From Actinobacteria bacterium UBA5975 (GTDB lineage Bacteria > Actinomycetota > Actinomycetes > Nanopelagicales > Nanopelagicaceae): 5,006 nt of DNA. The notes beneath the pieces are model-generated. The model was given only the letters and a program-made list of their open reading frames with translations, was not told where the DNA came from and did not search any database. Shown here piece by piece: positions 1 through 5,006 of the stretch; position 1 is the first letter of the stretch; each line of letters starts with the position of its first letter. The DNA is taken from the NCBI GenBank assembly GCA_002430075.1, contig DJBN01000045.1, forward strand, positions 1 through 5,006, written 5' to 3'. The translations under genes and the position numbers were made by a program.

Positions 1-680
1 GAATGGCGCCCTATGGTGCGCCAGATAATTGGCAGCCACCTGCACCCAATGAGCTATCTGCAGGGCGGATTGCAATCGATGCTTTGAAAGTTTCATCGCA
101 GTCTAGAGATTTCTGGATTCTCTTCGGAACCTTCTTGGTATGTGGTCTGTCAACTAATGGCCTTATCGGTACTCACTTTATCCCTGCTGCTCACGATCAC
201 GGGATGGCTGACACAGTTGCCGCAGGACTGCTTGCACTGATCGGTCTCTTTGATGTCATCGGAACTCTCTTTTCGGGGTGGCTCACCGACCGCATGGATC
301 CACGTAAGTTGCTCTTCTTCTACTACGGACTACGAGGGCTATCACTCTTCCTCTTGCCATCAATTCTCTTTAGCACCATGCGCCCATCAACTTTGGTCTT
401 CATCATCTTCTATGGCCTAGATTGGGTAGCAACCGTTCCTCCTACCTTGGTGCTCTGCCGCATTGTGATGGGCAATCAACGCTCCGCAGTTGTTTATGGT
501 TGGGTATTTGTAGGACATCAAGTTGGAGCCTCTATTGCAGCCCTTGGGGCTGCCGTGCTGCGCGTGAAATTGGGCGATTACGCTGTTGCTTTCTATATTT
601 CAGCGGCAATGTGTTTGGTTGCAGCGCTTGCAGTTCTTCAGATTGCCAAGGGCAAGACAACAGCAGAGTTGCGAGGTTAA
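1..680 (+). CDS. MFS transporter, C-terminal half (5' end outside window)
   Basis: This is the C-terminal half of a major facilitator superfamily permease in the cytoplasmic membrane. The frame is open to the window edge, so the first ATG (base 3) is probably internal. About 225 residues are visible. A hydrophilic, proline-rich stretch (residues 1-35) fits the central cytoplasmic loop. Six likely membrane spans follow, near 37-58, 71-92, 103-122, 128-150, 160-187 and 193-213, which match TM7-TM12. The loop GWLTDRMDPRK (92-102) after the second visible span is the MFS repeat of the G-x-L-x-D-R-x-G-R-R signature seen between TM8 and TM9. The tail is short and basic (AKGKTTAELRG). Substrate cannot be told from this half; the sequence recalls monocarboxylate/oxalate-formate-like permeases, but that is a weak impression. 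The stop lies one base before the globin GTG, so the two genes are probably cotranscribed. Family assignment is firm; specificity is unknown. Confidence 0.88.
   Translation, partial: MAPYGAPDNWQPPAPNELSAGRIAIDALKVSSQSRDFWILFGTFLVCGLSTNGLIGTHFIPAAHDHGMADTVAAGLLALIGLFDVIGTLFSGWLTDRMDPRKLLFFYYGLRGLSLFLLPSILFSTMRPSTLVFIIFYGLDWVATVPPTLVLCRIVMGNQRSAVVYGWVFVGHQVGASIAALGAAVLRVKLGDYAVAFYISAAMCLVAALAVLQIAKGKTTAELRG
673..676 (+). promoter_or_regulatory. Ribosome binding site of glbO inside the end of the MFS gene
   Basis: GAGG sits 5 bases before the GTG at 682 and overlaps the last codons of the transporter gene. It decides the globin start: it supports GTG 682 over the in-frame ATG at 586, which lies deep inside the transporter gene. 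The arrangement suggests translational coupling. Confidence 0.7.
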
Positions 681-681
681 C

Positions 682-1068
682 GTGGAGCGCGATACAACGA
701 ACTATTACGAACTCTTCGGGGGAGAAGCTTTCTTCTCGGATTTGGTTTCACAATTCTATGCCCGTGTTGCCACCAATGAGATTTTACGACCTATGTATCC
801 TGATTCAGATTTGAAGGGGGCAGCTCACAGGCTGCAGATGTTTCTCGAACAATATTGGGGTGGGCCGACTACCTATCAGGAGGAACGAGGACATCCGCGC
901 CTTCGTATGCGCCATGGGGGCTTTCATATCAATCCTGCTGCTCGTGATGCCTGGCTCGGATGTATGCGCGCTGCAGTAGATGGTGTTGAGATGCAACCTG
1001 AGAACCGAGAGAAGTTGTGGCGCTATCTAGAAGGCGCCGCTGAACACTTGGTCAATAAGCTGGATTAG
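682..1068 (+). CDS. glbO: Group II truncated hemoglobin (trHbO / GlbO)
   Basis: This is a cytoplasmic haem protein of the group II (O-type) truncated globin family. Family members bind O2 very tightly and have been linked to respiration near the membrane and to peroxide or NO chemistry; the role here is inferred. From the GTG start the product is 128 residues, the same length as M. tuberculosis GlbO. Key residues line up with an offset of +3: Tyr26 (B10), Tyr39 (CD1), proximal His78 (F8) and Trp91 (G8). The hallmark stretch MFLEQYWGGP (53-62) and GHPRLRMRH (70-78) are intact. An in-frame ATG 96 bases upstream is rejected because it would add 32 non-globin residues read from transporter sequence. 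The gene follows the MFS gene with a one-base gap and ends 6 bases from the convergent mscS stop. No frameshift or missing haem residue is seen. Confidence 0.96.
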   Translation: MERDTTNYYELFGGEAFFSDLVSQFYARVATNEILRPMYPDSDLKGAAHRLQMFLEQYWGGPTTYQEERGHPRLRMRHGGFHINPAARDAWLGCMRAAVDGVEMQPENREKLWRYLEGAAEHLVNKLD

Positions 1069-1074
1069 TCTTTC

Positions 1075-1617
1075 TTATTTTTGAGATTTATTTCCAACAA
1101 TTAAAATTTCACCGTTACGGATATACCAAAGAATCCCATTGGTATCGCGTACTTGTGTAATACGTAACCCAACACGTTCTACGTGGCCTTCGATATCTTG
1201 AATCTTTACTCCGTCGCCAACGCCATATTGATCTTCAATCAACATAAATATTCCTGACAAAACATCGCGCACTAAAGTCTGCGCACCGAGCCCTATTGCC
1301 ACGCCGATTACTCCAGCGGATGCAATGACTGGACCTAAGTTAAATCCGAATTCACCCAAAATCATTCCAAGAGCGATAACCCAAACAGCTGCATTGAATG
1401 TCGAGCTAAAAACTGTTCCTATCGTACGGGCACGCTCTGCTTGACGCTTTGCAGTTCCTGGACCGGGCTTAAGGTCGGCATGTGCCAGCCTGTCGATCGT
1501 TCGGTTGATTGCTCGATGACCAACCAGATGGCCGATAGCAGCCGTTGCGAAGATGGCCAGGACCCGAAGAGGGGCTCCATTGAACCAATCCCAGATTGCC
1601 TGTGTGCGCTCGTTCAT
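1075..1617 (-). CDS. Short MscS-family mechanosensitive ion channel
   Basis: This is a small-conductance mechanosensitive channel homologue in the cytoplasmic membrane, expected to open under membrane tension and release solutes in hypo-osmotic shock. It has 180 residues. Likely spans are 15-34 and 67-90, followed by the pore-lining TM3: residues 94-127 carry the Gly/Ala-rich run GVIGVAIGLGAQTLVRDVLSG typical of MscS, split here as 102-111 and 112-122. The Sm-like beta domain follows (about 133-175) with VGDGVKI, the EGHVERVGLR strand and the NGEILIVGNKSQ end. The protein stops there, so the C-terminal alpha/beta domain and beta-barrel of E. coli MscS (286 residues) are missing. The ATG at 1617 is the only usual start before an in-frame stop upstream, but no clear Shine-Dalgarno precedes it (ACACCC), so leaderless or weak initiation is possible. 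It is divergent from the HNH gene and convergent with glbO. Confidence 0.92.
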   Translation of the reverse strand: MNERTQAIWDWFNGAPLRVLAIFATAAIGHLVGHRAINRTIDRLAHADLKPGPGTAKRQAERARTIGTVFSSTFNAAVWVIALGMILGEFGFNLGPVIASAGVIGVAIGLGAQTLVRDVLSGIFMLIEDQYGVGDGVKIQDIEGHVERVGLRITQVRDTNGILWYIRNGEILIVGNKSQK

Positions 1618-1630
1618 GGGTGTAAGGGTA

Positions 1631-1662
1631 GTGAAATCTTTATCTAAATTTCACCGTGAAAT
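1631..1662. repeat. Three-copy inverted motif GTGAAAT / ATTTCAC (candidate operator)
   Basis: GTGAAAT occurs at 1631-1637 and 1656-1662, and its exact complement ATTTCAC at 1648-1654. The second and third copies form a perfect 15-base odd palindrome with one central C (1648-1662). The first and second form a 7-base inverted repeat with a 10-base spacer. The cluster lies in the divergent spacer between mscS and the HNH gene, 14 bases upstream of the mscS ATG. A regulator binding site is the simplest reading. I do not match it to a known actinobacterial operator. Confidence 0.5.
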
Positions 1663-1690
1663 GCCCCTTCTAAGTGCGGTTTTACGGCAA

Positions 1691-1696
1691 TATAAC
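1691..1696 (+). promoter_or_regulatory. Possible -10 element for the HNH gene
   Basis: TATAAC differs from the TATAAT consensus at one position and is placed to start transcription near 1702-1703, giving a leader of about 30 bases. The -35 at the expected distance (TTCTAA, 1668-1673) matches TTGACA at only three of six positions. The inverted-motif cluster would then lie just upstream of the -35, where an activator often binds. This is inferred from position and sequence only. Confidence 0.35.
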
Positions 1697-1701
1697 CCAA
1701 T

Positions 1702-1720
1702 CAACGCGAGCCACGCGTTG
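1702..1720 (+). promoter_or_regulatory. GC-rich hairpin in the leader of the HNH gene
   Basis: CAACGCG (1702-1708) and CGCGTTG (1714-1720) are perfect complements separated by the five bases AGCCA. In RNA this forms a 7-pair stem with a possible extra U-G pair (1701/1721). It ends 5 bases before the GGGG ribosome site. If the -10 at 1691 is real, the transcript would begin almost exactly with this stem. It could stabilise the 5' end, tune translation, or be a DNA operator. Confidence 0.45.
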
Positions 1721-1725
1721 GAACC

Positions 1726-1729
1726 GGGG
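1726..1729 (+). promoter_or_regulatory. Weak ribosome binding site of the HNH gene
   Basis: GGGG lies before two consecutive ATG codons (1732 and 1735). The distance is 2 bases to the first, which is too short, and 5 bases to the second, which is normal. This favours initiation at 1735, one residue shorter than the longest frame. Confidence 0.4.
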
Positions 1730-1731
1730 TA

Positions 1732-2250
1732 ATGATGAACCGCACATTGGTACTCAACGCCACCTATGAACCACTAGGTGTTGTTACCGATCGTCGCGCG
1801 CTTATTTTAGTTCTCAATAATCGGGCAACAATGATTGAGTCATCAGGAACCGTTCTCCACTTTGCTACAGGTCAACTCGATCTACCACTGGTGATTCGCC
1901 TCAATAAATTTGTGAAGATTCCATATCGCCATGCAGTTCCACTTTCACGACGTGCAATCTTTGCTCGTGACGGTGGGCGTTGTGTTTACTGTCGTGCACC
2001 AGCAACATCGATCGATCATGTGATTCCTCGCTCTCGTGGCGGCGGTCACAATTGGGAGAACGTTGTCAGCGCCTGCCACAAATGTAATCACGTTAAAGCG
2101 GATAAACCGTTGAAGGAACTCGGATGGAGACTTCGTTCACTTCCACGTGAACCTGTCGGTGCTGCTTGGAGAATTCTAGGGACCGGGCGAACTGAATCTA
2201 AATGGTTGCCCTACCTTGAACCATTTGGCGTGGCCGCAGCAACTGCATAG
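1732..2250 (+). CDS. HNH endonuclease family protein
   Basis: This is an HNH (His-Me finger) protein of 172 residues. Such domains cleave DNA using one divalent metal, but the biological role of this widespread bacterial family is not established to my knowledge. The N-terminal part (about 1-68) carries RTLVLNATYEPL, a conserved opening of the family and not part of the nuclease fold. The HNH core spans about 72-125: zinc-binding pairs C84-x2-C87 and C115-x2-C118, the catalytic-region DHVIPRSRGG (95-104) with His96, Asn110 in WENVV, and CNHVKADKP (118-126) with Asn119 and Lys122. The catalytic motif is complete. The basic, Trp-containing tail (130-172) is of unknown function. The ribosome site spacing suggests the second ATG (1735). 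The gene is followed after 9 bases by a small membrane-protein gene. Neighbours match the actinobacterial glbO-pepN region, so it looks vertically inherited and not a homing or phage nuclease. Confidence 0.92.
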   Translation: MMNRTLVLNATYEPLGVVTDRRALILVLNNRATMIESSGTVLHFATGQLDLPLVIRLNKFVKIPYRHAVPLSRRAIFARDGGRCVYCRAPATSIDHVIPRSRGGGHNWENVVSACHKCNHVKADKPLKELGWRLRSLPREPVGAAWRILGTGRTESKWLPYLEPFGVAAATA

Positions 2251-2259
2251 AATGCGCAC

Positions 2260-2439
2260 ATGATTAATCAAGAGCCAGGAGCTTTACCGGGTGCAGGTTT
2301 AAGCGTTCTTGAAACATTCACTTACTTCGTTGCAGCACCAATTGCTCTATTTATTGGTATCTCGGTGATCGCGTGGTTCTTTACCGGTGACAAGAAGAAG
2401 AGCGCGAGCTCAACTTCCGTAGTTACATCTATCGAGTAA
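2260..2439 (+). CDS. Small single-span membrane protein, function unknown
   Basis: This short gene encodes 59 residues. The product has a polar Gly/Pro-rich N-terminus (1-13, EPGALPGAG), one hydrophobic span near 20-41 (rich in F, A, I, ending AWFF), then a basic cluster DKKK (44-47) and a Ser/Thr-rich tail ending SIE. The positive-inside rule places the C-terminus in the cytoplasm. It is not a cleaved signal peptide by appearance: there are no N-terminal positive residues and the charge follows the span. The ATG is 9 bases after the HNH stop, with no good Shine-Dalgarno, so translation probably depends on coupling to the HNH gene. Its stop is one base from the pepN stop. Similar small membrane proteins accompany this HNH gene in other actinobacteria, as far as I recall. 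No function is assigned. Support is from the clean frame, the membrane profile and an otherwise unfilled gap of about 190 bases. Confidence 0.75.
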   Translation: MINQEPGALPGAGLSVLETFTYFVAAPIALFIGISVIAWFFTGDKKKSASSTSVVTSIE

Positions 2440-2441
2440 CT
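2421..2441. repeat. Inverted repeat across the two convergent stop codons
   Basis: AGTTAC (2421-2426) and GTAACT (2436-2441) are perfect complements with a nine-base loop. They cover the stop codon of the small membrane-protein gene and reach the first base of the pepN stop. No run of T follows on either strand, so it is a poor intrinsic terminator. It could be a weak bidirectional 3'-end structure or chance. Confidence 0.3.
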
Positions 2442-4978
2442 TACTTATCTGCGTTTCGTGCCTTCAGTGCGCGCGACATTGCATCGCGGCCTTCGGTGAT
2501 GGCACGTCGCAGTGCATGAGAAGAATCTTTACCGGTTACATCTAACCAGTGCTGAGACTTCTTTACCGTCTCTTCGCTGATGACCCAAGCTGGGAAGAGC
2601 AGGGTTGCAGTTGATTCTGCGATTTCAAAGCCCTTGGTATCCCAAACTTTTAGAATTGCGTCAAAGTATGGGTCGACGAAGTCAGCAAGAATTTCGTTAT
2701 GAATATTCTCATTAAAACCACGAGACATATATGCATGGATTGTGTTCGACAAGTTATCTGTCGTGATTGCCTTGAAGGCTGCAGACTTTGCTTCAGTTGT
2801 AGGAGTCGCAGCGTTGGCATAGGCGGTGTACTGCTTACCGTGGGCTGTATTGTCCTGGGCTGATTCAGCAGCGATTTCAGCAGGACCGAATACGCCGCGC
2901 TTTACTCCACAGATAAATAGGTACCAGCGAATTTCTGCATCAATGACTAAGCCATTGATAGATCCATTCAGGATTGCCTTTAACTTCTCGAAGTGAGCTG
3001 GAGTAATTGCATTGTTGGCAAATGCTCGGGCAAATTGCATTTGATGATCGCTGCCAGCAACTGCTGCGCTCAGCATGGCTTCAGTTGCATCTGCCACCTG
3101 TAGGCGAAGAGCATCACGGTTAGCTGGCTTTGCATATGCCCAGATGGCAGTGTCAATCTGTAGGTAAGTAGCGGCGACGATAGAGATATCAGATTCTGTT
3201 TTCAGTGCGCTCAAAGCGATTGCAATGTAATCAGTAGTTGAAAGTTCGCCATCGCGGCAAGAGTCCCAGAGGGATGCCCAGATAAGTCCGCGTGCAAGTG
3301 AATCATCGAGAGTGCCTAGGTGGCTCTTCATCGTTGTGATTGAACGATCATCAAAACGTAGCTTTGCGTATGTCTGGTCCTTATCGTTAATAAGAATCAG
3401 GTCTGCAACCTTTTGGCCAGATAGTCCAGTCACTTCTGTGAGCGCACCTACGACATCTAGTTCAACACTAGTTCTACGGGTGAGCTTTCCAGCGTTGATA
3501 TCAAAGAGACCAACATGTAGACGGTGCGGACGAAGTTCTTTCGAGCCAATTGGCATCAAAGGCGCTTCTTGCTTGATTGAGATCGACTTGTAGGAATCTC
3601 CAGCTATTTCAATAACTGGGCGAAGTGTATTAACACCAGCTGTGCGCAGCCATGTTGATACCCAAGGAGTTAAGTCACGGCCTGATGCAGCCTCTAGTTG
3701 ATCAATCAAATCTTTCAACGTTGTATTGCCATATTGGTGTTTGGCAAAGTAGAGGCGAAGACCCTTTATAAAGTTATCACGTCCGACGTGAGCCACAAGT
3801 TGCTGCAATACGGATGCACCCTTTGCATAAGAGATTCCATCGAAGTTTGTGCGCACAGCATCGAGATCTTCCATCTCAGTTGCGATTGGGTGAGTAGTTG
3901 TGAGCTGATCTACGCGATAAGCCCAACTCTTGCGAAGTGAGTTAAATTCTGTCCACGCTTCTGTGTATTTAGTTGACTCTGAGACTGATTGATAAGAAGC
4001 CCATTCAGCAAATGACTCGTTAAGCCATAGATCTTCCCACCACTTCATAGTGACCAAGTCACCAAACCACATATGGGCCATTTCGTGATGAATAGTTGTG
4101 GCTCGGCTTACATAGTTTCTCTCAGTTACCTTTGAGCGGAAGATTAAAACATCTTCATGGAAAGTTACGCAGCCAACATTTTCCATGGCTCCCCAGTTGT
4201 ATTCAGCAACTGCAATCTGGTCGTACTTGCCAAATGGGTAGGCAAGACCGAAAGTCTTCTCGAAGTATGCAAAGCCTTGCTTCGTAACTTCAAAGATATT
4301 TTCTGCATCGACGTACTTGAAGAAAGATTTACGAGCATAGATTCCAAGCGGAATGGTCTTCTCGCCTTTGTATTCATCATGCACCGATGTATAGGCACCA
4401 GCCACGATTGCAGTCACATAGGTTGCAATTACCTGAGACTCTGCGAACTGAGTGAACTTACGATCACCATCAAGCTCTTTTGTGGATTCAACGCCATAGT
4501 TCGAGATAACTTCCCAATGCTTTGGGGTAATGGTGCTAATAGTGAAAGTTGCCTTCTGATCAGGTTGATCAAAGCATGCATACATGCGGCGGGCATCACC
4601 AGTTTCAAACTGGGTATAGAGGTAGACCTCGTCATCGGCTGGATCTACGAAGCGGTGCAGACCTTCTCCAGAATTTGAATACACGCCATCATGTTCGATC
4701 TCAAGAACGTTATCTGCAGCAAGTGCTGGAAGGTAGATTGTTTCGCCATCGAACTGAGGATCGAAATCTGAGCCATTGAGCTTTGCGCTTATTACCTTGC
4801 TTCCGACGCAGTCGATATAAGTTGTTGCACCAGGCTTAAGCCCTGCAAACTTCACAGTTGTCTTGACGCGAAAGTTTTCGGCTCCTGTAGTCAGGTCGAG
4901 GTCAATTGAATAGCTAGAAACTTTGATGAGTGATGAACGTTCTGCCGCTTCAACTTGCTTGATATTTGTGCCTGGCAC
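2441..4978 (-). CDS. pepN: Aminopeptidase N, M1 zinc metallopeptidase
   Basis: This is a cytoplasmic zinc aminopeptidase that removes N-terminal residues from peptides in the last steps of protein turnover. It has 845 residues, close to the S. lividans-type PepN, and appears complete. The N-terminal beta-saddle domain (about 15-205) includes the conserved QFETGDARR (123-131) and CFDQPDQKATF (135-145). The thermolysin-like catalytic domain (about 206-450) has the substrate-binding GAMEN (263-267), the zinc motif HEMAH (298-302; ligands His298 and His302, catalytic Glu299), the third ligand Glu321 at the exact HExxH-x18-E distance, and Tyr384 as transition-state stabiliser. A beta-sandwich (about 450-540) and a helical C-terminal domain of the ERAP1-C type (about 540-845) follow. 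There is no signal peptide. The GTG start is fixed by AAGGAG six bases upstream. It converges on the HNH/small-protein unit with a one-base gap. All catalytic residues are present. Confidence 0.97.
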   Translation of the reverse strand: MPGTNIKQVEAAERSSLIKVSSYSIDLDLTTGAENFRVKTTVKFAGLKPGATTYIDCVGSKVISAKLNGSDFDPQFDGETIYLPALAADNVLEIEHDGVYSNSGEGLHRFVDPADDEVYLYTQFETGDARRMYACFDQPDQKATFTISTITPKHWEVISNYGVESTKELDGDRKFTQFAESQVIATYVTAIVAGAYTSVHDEYKGEKTIPLGIYARKSFFKYVDAENIFEVTKQGFAYFEKTFGLAYPFGKYDQIAVAEYNWGAMENVGCVTFHEDVLIFRSKVTERNYVSRATTIHHEMAHMWFGDLVTMKWWEDLWLNESFAEWASYQSVSESTKYTEAWTEFNSLRKSWAYRVDQLTTTHPIATEMEDLDAVRTNFDGISYAKGASVLQQLVAHVGRDNFIKGLRLYFAKHQYGNTTLKDLIDQLEAASGRDLTPWVSTWLRTAGVNTLRPVIEIAGDSYKSISIKQEAPLMPIGSKELRPHRLHVGLFDINAGKLTRRTSVELDVVGALTEVTGLSGQKVADLILINDKDQTYAKLRFDDRSITTMKSHLGTLDDSLARGLIWASLWDSCRDGELSTTDYIAIALSALKTESDISIVAATYLQIDTAIWAYAKPANRDALRLQVADATEAMLSAAVAGSDHQMQFARAFANNAITPAHFEKLKAILNGSINGLVIDAEIRWYLFICGVKRGVFGPAEIAAESAQDNTAHGKQYTAYANAATPTTEAKSAAFKAITTDNLSNTIHAYMSRGFNENIHNEILADFVDPYFDAILKVWDTKGFEIAESTATLLFPAWVISEETVKKSQHWLDVTGKDSSHALRRAITEGRDAMSRALKARNADK

Positions 4979-4984
4979 GTGATG

Positions 4985-4990
4985 CTCCTT
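4985..4990 (-). promoter_or_regulatory. Strong ribosome binding site of pepN
   Basis: On the minus strand AAGGAG stands six bases before the GTG at 4978. It is the best Shine-Dalgarno in the window and decides the non-ATG start. The remaining bases to the edge (4991-5006) are A/T-rich; the promoter is probably there or beyond the window, and I do not call one. Confidence 0.85.
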
Positions 4991-5006
4991 ATTTGAGTTG
5001 TTTTAA

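Noticed and set aside
586..681. N-terminal extension of the globin from an in-frame ATG at 586
   Set aside because: It would add 32 residues read out of frame from the transporter gene, with no globin similarity. GTG 682 has a spaced GAGG and gives the usual 128-residue length.
422..814. Open frame of about 130 codons overlapping the MFS and globin genes
   Set aside because: It lies in a different frame over two well-supported genes; the product is Cys/Ser-rich and shows no domain.
1054..1082. AATAAG/CTTATT stem with T-run as a true intrinsic terminator
   Set aside because: The stem is six AT-rich pairs with a 14-base loop and the T-run overlaps the stem. It is too weak to call.
1441..1647. 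Plus-strand open frame of 68 codons over the start of mscS
   Set aside because: It is antisense to the conserved channel gene, and its Cys-rich, low-complexity product has no support.
4157..4678. Open frame of about 173 codons antisense to pepN, with other shorter ones in the same region
   Set aside because: They mirror a strongly conserved peptidase coding sequence, lack ribosome sites and show no recognisable domain.
4976..4981. CACGTG palindrome at the pepN start as an operator
   Set aside because: It is a six-base palindrome formed by the start codon and the adjacent spacer, which is expected by chance.
1..5006. Mobile element, CRISPR, toxin-antitoxin or phage defence island built around the HNH gene
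   Set aside because: No transposase, integrase, direct-repeat array or antitoxin-like partner is present; the neighbours are conserved housekeeping genes.

Overview
The window reads as a compact piece of actinobacterial chromosome. The evidence is a group II truncated globin of the GlbO type, an aminopeptidase N of the Streptomyces lividans type, and an HNH protein next to them. From memory, Mycobacterium tuberculosis has the same neighbourhood (pepN, Rv2468c, Rv2469c, glbO). Base composition looks moderate by eye, well below that of Streptomyces or Mycobacterium, and the genes are packed with almost no spacers. This fits a streamlined, lower-GC actinobacterium such as the freshwater Nanopelagicales (acI) group, but the placement is an inference.

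Layout from left to right: (1) the C-terminal half of a major facilitator transporter, cut by the window start (+); (2) glbO starting one base after the transporter stop (+); (3) a short MscS-type mechanosensitive channel on the opposite strand, with its stop 6 bases from the globin stop (-); (4) a 114-base divergent spacer holding a three-copy inverted motif, a possible -10 element and a GC-rich hairpin; (5) an HNH nuclease-family gene (+); (6) a 59-residue single-span membrane protein 9 bases downstream (+); (7) a complete M1 aminopeptidase N on the opposite strand (-), with its stop one base from the stop of the small gene and its GTG start and strong ribosome site at the right edge.

The transcription units are probably MFS-glbO, mscS alone, HNH-small membrane protein, and pepN. 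The genes do not form an obvious pathway: oxygen/redox haem protein, osmotic release channel, nuclease-fold protein, peptide turnover. The grouping looks like a conserved housekeeping neighbourhood, not a mobile or defence island. I found no transposase, integrase, tRNA, rRNA, CRISPR or phage gene. The items most worth following are the inverted-repeat cluster in the divergent promoter region, the leader hairpin of the HNH gene, the unusually short MscS and the small membrane protein. I see no convincing new system.
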